Shown in pieces: positions 7,637-18,447 of a stretch of DNA of 64,000 bases. Location of the stretch: assembly GCF_014489635.1 (NCBI RefSeq), contig NZ_CP060828.1:2890001-2954000 (forward strand). Reading direction: 5' to 3'. The position numbers were made by a program, and so were the translations under genes. Positions within the stretch are counted from its first letter, which is position 1. Each line of letters opens with the position of its first letter. This DNA comes from Streptomyces roseirectus (GTDB taxonomy: Bacteria > Actinomycetota > Actinomycetes > Streptomycetales > Streptomycetaceae). The notes under the pieces were generated by a model. The model ran no database searches, was not told the origin of the DNA, and saw nothing but the letters and a program-made list of their open reading frames with translations.

Positions 7637-8800
7637 TCAGCGGAAGATACCGGTGTGGCCCAGCGAGTAGCGGCCCGGCTGCGGGTAGACGGCCAGTCCG
7701 TGCGGGCCCGAGCCGACCTTGATCCGGGCGAGCTGCTTGCCGGTGCCCGTGTCGATCGCGTACACCTCCGCGTCGTAACGGCCCGACAGCCACAGGACTT
7801 TGCCGTCGGCGGAGACGCCGCCCATGTCGGGGCTGCCGCCGTCGGGGAGGTGCCACTTCTTCGTCAGCTTGTTCCGTGTGAAGTCGAAGATCGAGATGGT
7901 GCCCTCGCCCCGGTTGGAGACGTACATCTCGCGGGAGTCGCGGCTGACGTACAGGCCGTGGCAGCCCTTGCCGGTGGGCAGGAACTCCGGTTTGCCGAAG
8001 GTCTTCCCGTCGACGATCCACATGCCGTCGGCCATCATGTCGGCGATGTAGAACCGCTTGCCGTCCGGGGAGATCTTCACGTCCTGCGGCATCGCCCCGT
8101 CGAACGGGAGCTTCTGCCGGCCGACGACCTTCATGCTCTCGGTGTCGACCTTCAGCAGCTCGCCGCTGAACTCGCAGCTGACGATGAAGTACCGGCCGTC
8201 CGGGGAGAAGTCGGCGTGGTTGACGCCGTAGCAGGTCACCGGGACCGTCTTGACGCGCTTCATCGTGTGGGGGTCGCGGAAGACCAGCTCGCGGTCCAGG
8301 GAGGCCATCACGACCGCGTACCTCCCGTTGGGCGTGAAGTACAGGTTGTAGGGGTCGTGGACCTCGACGGGCTTGCCCGCCTTGCCGGTTCGCGGGTCGA
8401 TCGGCGTGAGGGTGTGGCCCCGGTTGTTGTTGACCCACAGCGTCTTCATGTCCCAGGAGGGGACGACGTGTTGGGGCTGGCGTCCGACGTGCAGGGTGTC
8501 GACGATCTCGTACGTCGCCGGGTCGATGACCGTCACCGTGTCGGACTCGGTGTTGGGGACGTACACGCGGGACGGGAAGTCCTTCACGACCGGCGAGAGC
8601 CGGTTCGGGCGGTCGGCGGCGTACACGTCGTTCGGGTCGAGGACCGGCGGCATGCCGGGCAGCCCCTCGGGGACCGTCTTCCTGACCGGCGCGGGTACGG
8701 CCTTGGTGGTCTCGGTGGCCTTCTGCTCCCCGCCCTGGGTACCGCAGGCGGCCAGGGCCGCGGCGAGGACGAGGGCGGCGAATGCGGGACGACTCTTCAA
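7637..8800 (-). CDS. YVTN-type beta-propeller lipoprotein
   Basis: The 387-residue protein has a lipoprotein signal peptide ending in LAAALAAC (Cys 19). The mature part repeats a beta-propeller blade pattern: VYVPNTESDTVTVIDPATYEIV, LWVNNNRGHTLTPIDPRTG, FYIADMMADGMWIVDG, MYVSNRGEGTISIFDF and WLSGRYDAEVYAIDTGTGK, as in YVTN/NHL proteins. No catalytic residues can be assigned, so a binding or scaffold role at the outer face of the membrane is the safest reading. Its ATG overlaps the stop of the upstream deacetylase-like gene by 4 bases, so the two are coupled and probably act together in the envelope. Confidence 0.85.
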   Translation of the reverse strand: MKSRPAFAALVLAAALAACGTQGGEQKATETTKAVPAPVRKTVPEGLPGMPPVLDPNDVYAADRPNRLSPVVKDFPSRVYVPNTESDTVTVIDPATYEIVDTLHVGRQPQHVVPSWDMKTLWVNNNRGHTLTPIDPRTGKAGKPVEVHDPYNLYFTPNGRYAVVMASLDRELVFRDPHTMKRVKTVPVTCYGVNHADFSPDGRYFIVSCEFSGELLKVDTESMKVVGRQKLPFDGAMPQDVKISPDGKRFYIADMMADGMWIVDGKTFGKPEFLPTGKGCHGLYVSRDSREMYVSNRGEGTISIFDFTRNKLTKKWHLPDGGSPDMGGVSADGKVLWLSGRYDAEVYAIDTGTGKQLARIKVGSGPHGLAVYPQPGRYSLGHTGIFR

Positions 8801-9597
8801 CTGAGCAACTCCGTGGTGGTGACCGCGCGCAGTCCGCGGCGGCCGAGTTCTTCCAGTACGACGGGGAGGGCGGCGACCGTGTCCCGGTAACCGAAGTGCA
8901 GGCTGACGACGGCCCCGGGGCGGACGCCGTCCAGCACCGTCCGCGCGACCTCGTCGGCGCCGGGCGAGGTGAAGTCCAGCGAGTCGACGCCGTACGACAG
9001 GACGTGCGGATAGCCGGCCTCACGAGCCAGCCGCACGACCAGCGGAGAGGCCCGCGCCGCCCGCGAGGGCCGGAACCAGCTCCCGATCCCCCCGGTGAGC
9101 CGCTTCAAGCGCTCCGCACACCCCACGATCTCCCGCCGAGCCTCCCCCTCCGCCATGCCATTGATCCCAAGATGCCGCTGCGTGTGATTCCCGATCTCAT
9201 GCCCCCCATCAAGAATCCGCCGCCCCATCTCCGGCCACTCATCAAGCCACGCCCCCACCGCAAGCACGGTCACCCTCGCCCCCGCCCGCTCCACCTCCCC
9301 CAACAACGCCCTCGCGATCGCCGGATCACCGGCCCCGTGAAAGGTCAGGGCAACCTGCGGACGAGTACGCGGCCCTTCTGTGATCTGAGCGGGATACCGG
9401 GGAAAGGCCCGGGGCACGGGGACGGCGGCGAGGGGGCGCGCGGAAGCGTGCGAGGAGGCGGCCTGTTCGACGCCGGCCCGCTCCCCACGAGGCGCGTCAC
9501 CCCGCCCAGAACACGCGGCAACGAACACACCCCCGGCAACAAGCCCAGCACCCACCCGCAACGCGGCACGACGGTCGGTCGGAGTCACCTGGCCCAT
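8797..9597 (-). CDS. Polysaccharide deacetylase-family lipoprotein with altered metal motif
   Basis: The protein has 266 residues. The N-terminus TDRRAALRVGAGLVAGGVFVAAC combines an RR pair with a lipobox (Cys 29), so Tat- or Sec-dependent lipoprotein export is likely. The NodB fold is recognisable: ALTFHGAGD (about 83-91) is motif 1, HEIGNHTQRH is motif 2 with its two metal-ligand histidines, WFRPSRAAR is motif 3, and VSLHFGYRDT is near motif 5. Motif 1 normally reads TFDD; here it is TFHG, so the catalytic-base and metal-binding aspartates are missing. Activity is therefore uncertain: altered metal coordination, other chemistry, or a binding role. It lies upstream of and overlaps the propeller lipoprotein gene by 4 bases. 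Confidence 0.82.
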   Translation of the reverse strand: MGQVTPTDRRAALRVGAGLVAGGVFVAACSGRGDAPRGERAGVEQAASSHASARPLAAVPVPRAFPRYPAQITEGPRTRPQVALTFHGAGDPAIARALLGEVERAGARVTVLAVGAWLDEWPEMGRRILDGGHEIGNHTQRHLGINGMAEGEARREIVGCAERLKRLTGGIGSWFRPSRAARASPLVVRLAREAGYPHVLSYGVDSLDFTSPGADEVARTVLDGVRPGAVVSLHFGYRDTVAALPVVLEELGRRGLRAVTTTELLS

Positions 9598-9747
9598 TTA
9601 AGGGGCTAAGGGCGACAAAAGGGGTGATTCACCCGCCGGGGAGGCGAGACGGCGACGAGACAAGGAGGTGAAGGCGTCACTGGCCCCGACGCTACGTCCC
9701 GCAGATGATGTGACGACCACACCATCCCCCCGACGAACGGCCACCAC

Positions 9748-10167
9748 GTGAACCCTCCGGGCCCCTACCGCCTCAGCCGCCGCCAGGTCAGACGCCCACT
9801 GGTGCTCGCCTACGCGCCTTCCGTGACGCTCCTGCTGGTGATGACGCTCTCCGGGGCCTGGGTCTTCAGCGCCAGGGAGTTGCCGTTCATGGTGCTCGGC
9901 ACCACGGCGGCCGTCCTGCTCGTCCCGTTCCTCAACGACGACCAGGTGCGGCTCACCGAGTTCAACGTGCGCTTCCGCCGCCACAAGGTCCGCTGGAGCG
10001 AGATCACCCTCGTGGAGGTCCGTTCCCTCCTCGGCGTACGCCAAGTCGTCCTCCACACCGTCTCCGGCAAGCGCCGCACCCTCCCCGCCCCTCACTCCTT
10101 CGCGGACCCCGAGTTCGACCGGAAGGCGCGGGAGATCACCGACTGGTGGGAGCGGCACCGGGGTTAG
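9748..10167 (+). CDS. Small membrane protein with PH-like domain
   Basis: This is a 139-residue protein with GTG start. Two adjacent hydrophobic segments (about 20-37 and 47-60) form a hairpin in the membrane. They are followed by a cytoplasmic part (VRLTEFNVRFRRHKVRWSEITLVEV, VVLHTVSGKRRTLPAPHSF) that resembles the small bacterial PH domains, with the usual conserved Trp before the Ile. No enzyme motif is present. Its stop codon overlaps the stop of the convergent sulfatase gene. Function unknown. Confidence 0.7.
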   Translation: MNPPGPYRLSRRQVRRPLVLAYAPSVTLLLVMTLSGAWVFSARELPFMVLGTTAAVLLVPFLNDDQVRLTEFNVRFRRHKVRWSEITLVEVRSLLGVRQVVLHTVSGKRRTLPAPHSFADPEFDRKAREITDWWERHRG

Positions 10168-11570
10168 CTGTACGGCAGGAGCGTGCTCGCCGTCCTCTCC
10201 CATGCCGTCTTCAGCTCTGCCAGCAACTCCGGCTGGTCCAGGGCGAGGTCGGCCTGTTCGCGGGAGTCGGCCGTGAGGTTGTAGAGGTGGTCGGTGCCGG
10301 TGGTGTCCTGGTAGTACTTCCAAGGGCCGCGGCGGAGGGCTCTGTTGGTGCGGACGCGCCAGAAGAGGTCGTGGGTGGGGGCGGGGGCGCCGTGGAGGAG
10401 GTAGGGGGCGAGGGTGGTGCCGTCGAGGGGGTGGGTGGGGGCGGGATGGGCGCCGGCGAGGTCGAGGAGGGTGGCTGTCCAGTCGGGGGAGATGTTCGGG
10501 ACGTGGCTGACCTGGTGGGGGTCGATGCGGGCGGGCCAGCGCAGGATGGTCGGGACGCGGATGCCGCCTTCGAGGAGTTGGGCTTTCTGGCCGCTCAACG
10601 GCCAGGTGTAGGAGTAGCGTTCGCCACCGTTGTCGCTGGCGAAGAGGACGAGCGTGTCGCGTTCGCGCCCGGCGCGGCGCAGGGCGGACAGGACCTCGCC
10701 GACGGCCGCGTCCAGACTCTCCACCATCTCCGCGTACTTGGCGACCGAGCCCCCGTCGTGGTGGTTGAGGGCGGCGACGATGTCGGCGGGACCCTTCGCC
10801 GCGCGGATCTTCGCGGCGATCTCCGCACCGGTCGCCGCGTCGCCCTCGGCGAGCCAGGGCCAGTGCGGGGTGGTGAAGTTGAGGTTCAGCAGCCAGGGCT
10901 TGTCGTGCGCGCGGGAGACGTACTCGACGGCCCGTTCGGTGAGGACGGTCGTGTAGTGGCGCAGGTCCTGGTACTCGGCGTCGCCCTCGTAGAGGTCGTG
11001 CTCACCGAGCTGACCGAGCTTGGAGAAGTACTCGAGGACGCCACCATGGTTGCCGAAGAACTCGTCCCAACCCGACTTGGTGGGGCTGTAGTCGGGCAGC
11101 CAGCCGCAGTGCCACTTGCCGATGAGGGCGGTCGTGTACCCGGCCTCCCGCACCAGCGAGGCCAGCGTGGGGTGCCCGGGATCGAGCCCCTGCGTGCGAT
11201 TGGCGACCGGCTCGGCGAGACCGCCCGGCGTACGGCCCGGGTAGCGGCCGGTGTAGAGGCTGAACCGGGTCGGCGAGCAGGTCGCGGACCCGGAGTAGGC
11301 GTCGGTGAAACGCACCCCTTGGCGGGCGAGCCGGTCCAGATGGGGCGTCCTGATGTGCGGGGCGCCGTACGAGGAGAGGTCGGCCCAGCCGAGGTCGTCA
11401 CCGAGGATGACGAGGAGGTTGGGCCGTCTCCCGGCCCGGCGCGCGGCCCTGAACGGCCGTTCCACGGACGCCACTTCGGCCGCCCGCGCATCCGCGGCCG
11501 TCCCGGCGACGGCCGTGACCGCGCCGCCGCCCACCAGACCGCCGAACGCACGACGGGATATCTCGGACAT
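10164..11570 (-). CDS. Tat-exported arylsulfatase-family hydrolase
   Basis: The 468-residue protein has ATG 11570 after GAGGT. The N-terminus has a twin-arginine signal (SRRAFGGLVGGGAV) ending near ADARA. The sulfatase fold follows: NLLVILGDDLGWADL with the metal-binding Asp pair (58-59), and the signature CSPTRFSLYTGR at 98-109. The signature Cys is normally converted to formylglycine. GKWHCGW, SDNGGERY and NFTTPHWPW supply further active-site residues. It would hydrolyse sulfate esters outside the cell; the substrate is unknown. Tat export suggests folding and Cys modification occur in the cytoplasm first. The maturation enzyme is not in this window. Confidence 0.92.
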   Translation of the reverse strand: MSEISRRAFGGLVGGGAVTAVAGTAADARAAEVASVERPFRAARRAGRRPNLLVILGDDLGWADLSSYGAPHIRTPHLDRLARQGVRFTDAYSGSATCSPTRFSLYTGRYPGRTPGGLAEPVANRTQGLDPGHPTLASLVREAGYTTALIGKWHCGWLPDYSPTKSGWDEFFGNHGGVLEYFSKLGQLGEHDLYEGDAEYQDLRHYTTVLTERAVEYVSRAHDKPWLLNLNFTTPHWPWLAEGDAATGAEIAAKIRAAKGPADIVAALNHHDGGSVAKYAEMVESLDAAVGEVLSALRRAGRERDTLVLFASDNGGERYSYTWPLSGQKAQLLEGGIRVPTILRWPARIDPHQVSHVPNISPDWTATLLDLAGAHPAPTHPLDGTTLAPYLLHGAPAPTHDLFWRVRTNRALRRGPWKYYQDTTGTDHLYNLTADSREQADLALDQPELLAELKTAWERTASTLLPYS

Positions 11571-11669
11571 ACGTCTACCTCGGCACGGGATTCGCGAAGG
11601 GGAACGTCCCGAGGATGCGGACCGCCCCCGCCCCGGATCAAGGCGGAGGCGTCCGGTTTCATACGGTGT

Positions 11670-13913
<2,244 letters not shown>

Positions 13914-14090
13914 CGGTCGGCCCCTCTTCGTCCTGTCCGCCGCCGGGACGTCCCGCCGGCTGGGTACGGCGGGGCGCGGCTGCCCGGCGTGTGGTCGTCG
14001 TCCTTCCCCCTGTTCTGCCCAGCGGCGGTCGTACCCAGACAGGGGGTCGTCCTCACGTTTCCCCGGGGTCCACCCGCTCGTTGGAGGGGC

Positions 14091-15311
14091 GTGAGGCATG
14101 GACAAGGGCGCGCGCGGCGCGCGGGGGCCGCGCTGGCCGTCGTAGTGGCAGGGACAGGGCTGGTCGCCGGGTGCACGTCCGGGGACGGGCGCAGCGGCAT
14201 CGACCGGCTGCTCGGCAAGCCGGCGGCGGCGACGGACGTGATCCGGGTGACGCCGGACGACGGGACGGTGGGCGTGCGCGCGGAGGGCAGGCTACGCGTG
14301 CGCGTGCCGCACGGGCGGCTGGAGTCGGTGCGGGTCGCGCGCGTGCAGGACGCCCAGGAGACCGTCGTCCCCGGGCGGATCGCGGACGACGGCGGGAGCT
14401 GGCGGCCGGACGACGACCGGCTCGCGCTGGCCGCCCGGTACACCGTGGACGTCGTGGCGCGCGACGACTCGGGCAACCGGCTGGCCCGGCACAGCACGTT
14501 CACGACGTTCGTGCCGGACGAGCGGTTCATCGGGTACGTCACTCCGGAGAACCGTTCGACCGTGGGCACCGGGATGATCGTCTCACTGGAGTTCAACCGG
14601 GAGATCGTCAACCGGGCGGACGTCGAGCGGGCCGTCGAGGTCACCGCCGACCCGCCGGTGGAGGTGCGCCCGCACTGGTTCGGCGGGGAACGGCTCGACT
14701 TCCGGCCCGAGGAGTACTGGAAGCCCGGCACGCGCGTGACGGTGGCGCTGAGGCTGCGGGACGTCGAGGGGGCGCCGGGGGTGTACGGGCTGCAGGCCAA
14801 GACGTTCACGTTCACCGTCGGGCGCAGCCAGGTCTCGCTGGTGGACGCCGCCGCGCACACGATGGAGGTGCGGCGCGACGGGCGGCTCCTGTCGACGGTG
14901 CCGATCACGGCGGGGGCGCCCAGGACGCCGACGTACAACGGGAAGATGGTCGTCACCGAGATGCTTGAGGTGACGCGGATGAACAGCCGGACCGTCGGGT
15001 TCGGCGGGGAGTACGACATCCCGGACGTGCCGCACGCGATGCGGCTGACCGACTCGGGGACCTTCCTGCACGGGAACTACTGGGCGCCGTACGCCGTTGG
15101 ACGGGCGAATGTCAGTCACGGGTGTGTGGGGCTGCGGGACGTGCGGGGCGGCTCGTCGAAGACGGCGGCGGGCTGGTTCTTCGACCGGAGCCTGATCGGG
15201 GACGTGGTGGAGGTGGTCAACAGCAGGGACAAGGTGGTGGCGGCGGACAACGGGCTGGGGGGCTGGAACATGGGCTGGAAAGAGTGGGTCTCGGGTGGTG
15301 CGGGCGGGTAG
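14091..15311 (+). CDS. Lipoprotein L,D-transpeptidase with Ig-like domains (1)
   Basis: The 406-residue protein has GTG 14091, preceded closely by GGAGGGG. The lipobox LVAGC puts the lipidated Cys at 28. Two Ig-like domains (VIRVTPDDGTVGV..., then FIGYVTPENRSTVG...) resemble those of mycobacterial LdtMt2. The YkuD domain carries the catalytic signature HGNYWAPYAVGRANVSHGCVGLRD with the nucleophilic Cys in SHGC. It forms 3-3 cross-links in peptidoglycan at the outer face of the membrane. It is divergent from glgX and 151 bases upstream of a paralogue with the same architecture. Confidence 0.93.
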   Translation: MRHGQGRARRAGAALAVVVAGTGLVAGCTSGDGRSGIDRLLGKPAAATDVIRVTPDDGTVGVRAEGRLRVRVPHGRLESVRVARVQDAQETVVPGRIADDGGSWRPDDDRLALAARYTVDVVARDDSGNRLARHSTFTTFVPDERFIGYVTPENRSTVGTGMIVSLEFNREIVNRADVERAVEVTADPPVEVRPHWFGGERLDFRPEEYWKPGTRVTVALRLRDVEGAPGVYGLQAKTFTFTVGRSQVSLVDAAAHTMEVRRDGRLLSTVPITAGAPRTPTYNGKMVVTEMLEVTRMNSRTVGFGGEYDIPDVPHAMRLTDSGTFLHGNYWAPYAVGRANVSHGCVGLRDVRGGSSKTAAGWFFDRSLIGDVVEVVNSRDKVVAADNGLGGWNMGWKEWVSGGAGG

Positions 15312-15462
15312 TCACGAGATGCGTGGCCTCTTTGCGACGAAACAGTGACGTTCATCCGACGAGATGGTCAAATACCGGCGGTTAGGATGCGCCAGTGATC
15401 GCGCGGCGAGCGCGGGGGGTGGGGGCCTGACCAGGGCCCTTCGAGGGGAGAAGGACTTGAAC

Positions 15463-16695
15463 GTGCGGCCGATATCGGGGGCGTCGGTGCGAGGACGGAA
15501 GCGGGGGCTGGCGATCGTGTCGGGCGCCCTCCTGCTCGCCGTCACCGCGTGCGGCGGGAACGGGGACTCCGGGTCCGGGGACTCCGGCAAGAACGAGGTG
15601 AAGGGCAAGCCGGCGGGCGCCGCGCAGAGCGCGCAGTCGGAGGCGGTCGTCAGCATCCTGCCGGCCAACGGCGCGACCGCCGTCGACACCAGCGGCACGC
15701 TGAAGGTGAGCGCCGCGAAGGGCAAGCTGACCGAGGTCGTCGTCAAGGACACCAAGGGGACGCGGATCGCGGGCGCGATCTCGGCGGACGGCGCCGGCTG
15801 GACGCCCGCCACGCATCTCTCGGCGTCCACGAAGTACCAGGTGCACGCGGTCGCGAAGGACGCCGAGGGGCGGCAGGCCGCCGAGGACTCGACGTTCACG
15901 ACGCTGAGCCCGAAGAACACGTTCATCGGCAACTTCACGCCGGAGGACGGCTCGACCGTCGGCGTCGGGATGCCGTTCTCGGTGCGCTTCACGCGCGGGA
16001 TCACCTCGCCGGACGCCGTCGAGAAGGCCATCAAGATCACGACCGTGCCCGCGGTCGACGTCCAGGGCCACTGGTTCGGCAACGACCGGCTCGACTTCCG
16101 GCCCGAGAAGTACTGGAAGGCCGGGACGAAGGTCACCGTCTCGCTCAACCTCGACGGCGTCGAGGGGCGCAAGGGCGTCTACGGCGAGCAGACCAAGAAG
16201 ATCTCGTTCACCATCGGGCGCAACCAGGTGTCCATCGTCGACGCCAAGAAGCACACGATGACCGTCCAGCAGGACGGCAAGACCATCAGGACGATCCCCG
16301 TGACGACCGGCAAGCCCGGGTACGCCACCTGGAACGGGCAGATGGTCATGAGCGAGAAGTACAAGGTCACCCGGATGAACGGGGACACCGTCGGCTACGA
16401 CGGCGAGTACGACATCAAGGACGTCCCGCACGCCGTGCGCCTCACCGACTCCGGCACGTTCGTGCACGGCAACTACTGGGGCGGGGACGCGTTCGGGAAC
16501 TACAACGCGAGCCACGGCTGCATCGGCCTGCGGGACGTGCGGGGCGGGTACGACAAGGACGTCGCCGCGGCCTGGTTCTTCGACCACTCGATCGTCGGGG
16601 ACGTCGTCGTGGTGAAGAACTCGACGGACCCGGTGGTGAACCCGTCCAACGGGCTCAACGGGTGGAACATGTCGTGGGCGGAGTGGACGAAGTAG
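15463..16695 (+). CDS. Lipoprotein L,D-transpeptidase with Ig-like domains (2)
   Basis: The 410-residue protein has GTG 15463 with AAGGA 7 bases upstream; TTG 15457 is too close to that site. The lipobox LLAVTAC puts the lipidated Cys at 30, followed by a Gly/Ser/Asp linker. The domain order equals that of the preceding gene: two Ig-like domains, then YkuD with HGNYWGGDAFGNYNASHGC and a C-terminal Trp-rich tail (GWNMSWAEW). The two proteins are clearly paralogues (shared VRPHWFG/VQGHWFG, RLDFRPEEYW/RLDFRPEKYW). The intergenic gap of 151 bases suggests its own promoter. A strong hairpin follows at 16716-16752. Confidence 0.93.
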   Translation: MRPISGASVRGRKRGLAIVSGALLLAVTACGGNGDSGSGDSGKNEVKGKPAGAAQSAQSEAVVSILPANGATAVDTSGTLKVSAAKGKLTEVVVKDTKGTRIAGAISADGAGWTPATHLSASTKYQVHAVAKDAEGRQAAEDSTFTTLSPKNTFIGNFTPEDGSTVGVGMPFSVRFTRGITSPDAVEKAIKITTVPAVDVQGHWFGNDRLDFRPEKYWKAGTKVTVSLNLDGVEGRKGVYGEQTKKISFTIGRNQVSIVDAKKHTMTVQQDGKTIRTIPVTTGKPGYATWNGQMVMSEKYKVTRMNGDTVGYDGEYDIKDVPHAVRLTDSGTFVHGNYWGGDAFGNYNASHGCIGLRDVRGGYDKDVAAAWFFDHSIVGDVVVVKNSTDPVVNPSNGLNGWNMSWAEWTK

Positions 16696-16715
16696 TCCGT
16701 CCGTAGGGGTACGGG

Positions 16716-16752
16716 GTGGCCTCGGTGCTGTGACTCACGGCACCGAGGCCAC
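16716..16752 (+). terminator. Rho-independent-type hairpin after the L,D-transpeptidase gene
   Basis: A 13-bp perfect stem (GTGGCCTCGGTGC / GCACCGAGGCCAC) encloses an 11-base loop and lies 20 bases after the stop at 16695. There is no long T-run, as is normal for Streptomyces terminators. Confidence 0.7.
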
Positions 16753-16781
16753 TGTCGTTAGTGGCCGTTAACCTGATCCAC

Positions 16782-17549
16782 ATGACCGTGAATCTCGAAG
16801 TCGCCGACGGCGTCGGCACGCTGCGGCTCGACCGGCCGCCCATGAACGCGCTGGACACCGCCACGCAGGACCGGCTGAAGGAACTCGCCGAGGAGGCCAC
16901 GCGGCGCGCGGACGTCCGCGCGGTGGTGGTGTACGGCGGGGAGAAGGTGTTCGCGGCGGGCGCGGACATCAAGGAGATGCGGGTCATGGACCACGCGGCG
17001 ATGGTGCTGCGGGCCCGTGACCTCCAGGACGCGTTCACGGCCGTCGCGCGGATCCCGAAGCCGGTCGTCGCGGCGATCACCGGGTACGCGCTCGGCGGTG
17101 GCTGCGAGCTGGCGCTGTGCGCGGACTTCCGGATCGCCGGGGAGAACGCGAAGCTCGGGCAGCCGGAGATCCTGCTCGGCGTCATCCCCGGTGCGGGCGG
17201 CACGCAGCGGCTGGCCCGGCTGATCGGGCCCTCCAAGGCGAAGGACCTCATCTTCACGGGGCGCATGGTGAAGGCCGACGAGGCGCTGTCGCTGGGGCTC
17301 GTGGACCGGGTCGTCCCGGCGGACGAGGTGTACGCGCAGGCGCACGCGTGGGCGGCGAAGCTCGCGCAGGGGCCGGCGATCGCCCTGCGGGCCGCGAAGG
17401 AGGCGATCGACACGGGCCTCGAAACCGATCTGGAGACCGGGCTCGCCGTCGAACGCAACTGGTTCGCGGGGTTGTTCGCGACGGAGGACCGGGAGCGGGG
17501 GATGCGGAGTTTCGTGGAGGAGGGGCCGGGCAAGGCGAAGTTCCTCTGA
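16782..17549 (+). CDS. Enoyl-CoA hydratase/isomerase family protein
   Basis: The 255-residue crotonase-fold enzyme probably hydrates trans-2-enoyl-CoA in beta-oxidation or amino-acid breakdown. KVFAAGADIKEM at about 58-69 and ALGGGCELALCADFRIA at about 106-122 form the oxyanion hole and hold the first catalytic Glu. GQPEILLGVIPGAGGTQRL carries the second Glu. Length is normal. ATG 16782 is preferred over GTG 16761 because alignable homologues start MTVNLEVA; no Shine-Dalgarno is visible, so it may be leaderless. Substrate chain length cannot be predicted. Confidence 0.92.
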   Translation: MTVNLEVADGVGTLRLDRPPMNALDTATQDRLKELAEEATRRADVRAVVVYGGEKVFAAGADIKEMRVMDHAAMVLRARDLQDAFTAVARIPKPVVAAITGYALGGGCELALCADFRIAGENAKLGQPEILLGVIPGAGGTQRLARLIGPSKAKDLIFTGRMVKADEALSLGLVDRVVPADEVYAQAHAWAAKLAQGPAIALRAAKEAIDTGLETDLETGLAVERNWFAGLFATEDRERGMRSFVEEGPGKAKFL

Positions 17550-17868
17550 GGGCAGGGGGGTTCGGCTGTTCGGTGTGTGAGCGATCGCCCTGATGAAATC
17601 TCCTCCAGGGGCTTGCAATTGACGTGATGTCTCATCCGGGTCCCTCGTTGGGGCGGTTTGTGGGAGCCTTGGGGTGACCGCGAGTCTGTCGTGCCGAGGG
17701 AGCCGTCGATTGCCGCCGAGTGAGCCGTCGCCGCAGCTCAGCGGGGGTTTTGTGGACCCCCTCCTGCCAGGGTCATATGCCGGGGGCGCACCGGGCACCG
17801 GTAGCTTGCGGGGGGCGTATTCCTCCGGAACGGCCACGGGCGGCGCTCCGGCCCGCCATGATGGGGGT
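17550..17868. other. Intergenic region without a recognisable gene
   Basis: These 319 bases separate the enoyl-CoA hydratase gene from the anti-sigma-like gene, both on the plus strand. The stretch at 17615-17645 is AT-richer than its surroundings and is the likeliest place for the downstream promoter, but no convincing -35/-10 pair can be assigned. In-frame codons upstream of 17869 lack conserved character. Confidence 0.4.
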
Positions 17869-18375
17869 ATGGCGGGGCTGGAGGGTTTTGAACAGCCGCG
17901 GGGACACGGGCGTGTGGACGACGCGGCGCGCTGGTCGCCCGCGGTCGAGGACGAGCGGGCGCTGAAGGCGGTGGAGCTGTTCGGCGACCCGACGGAGGCG
18001 GAGGTTCCGCTCCCGTCCCGGCCCGAGTCCGCCGCCGCGGCCCGTCGGCTCACCCACTTCGTCGTCCTGCGCCAGTGGGGGCTGTCGCCCAAGCTCGCCG
18101 AGGATGCCGTGCTGCTCGTCTCCGAGCTGGTCGGCAACGCCGTGCGGCATACCGGTGCGCGGGTGTTCGGACTGCGGATGCGGCGGCGCCGGGGGTGGAT
18201 CCGGGTGGAGGTGCGTGACCCCTCGCGGGGGCTGCCGTGTCTCATGCCGGTGCATGAACTCGACGTCAGCGGGCGGGGGTTGTACCTCGTGGACAAGCTG
18301 TCCGACCGCTGGGGGGTCGACTTACTTCCGCGGGGGAAGACGACGTGGTTCGAGATGAGGGTGGGGGACCGGTAG
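17869..18375 (+). CDS. Anti-sigma-factor-like ATP-binding protein (HATPase_c)
   Basis: The 168-residue cytoplasmic protein has a GHKL ATPase fold without histidine-kinase partner domains: the N box is SELVGNAVRHTG, then VEVRDPSRGLP, and the G box is GRGLYLVDKLSDRWG. This is the stand-alone SpoIIAB/RsbW-like type that is very abundant in Streptomyces and is generally thought to bind sigma or anti-anti-sigma factors. No such partner gene is adjacent. ATG 17869 gives a natural N-terminus; the roughly 35 residues before the fold are poorly ordered. Confidence 0.85.
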   Translation: MAGLEGFEQPRGHGRVDDAARWSPAVEDERALKAVELFGDPTEAEVPLPSRPESAAAARRLTHFVVLRQWGLSPKLAEDAVLLVSELVGNAVRHTGARVFGLRMRRRRGWIRVEVRDPSRGLPCLMPVHELDVSGRGLYLVDKLSDRWGVDLLPRGKTTWFEMRVGDR

Positions 18376-18447
18376 TTCCCGGGTGGTGAACTCCTGTGGT
18401 GTGTACGGCCGTTGATCTGTTCAGTTCCTGTGCGGCTCCTGTTCGGC

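Noticed and set aside
13914..14105. N-terminal extension of GlgX to a start at 14105
   Set aside because: It would overlap the divergent transpeptidase start and lacks a ribosome site; GTG 13913 has one.
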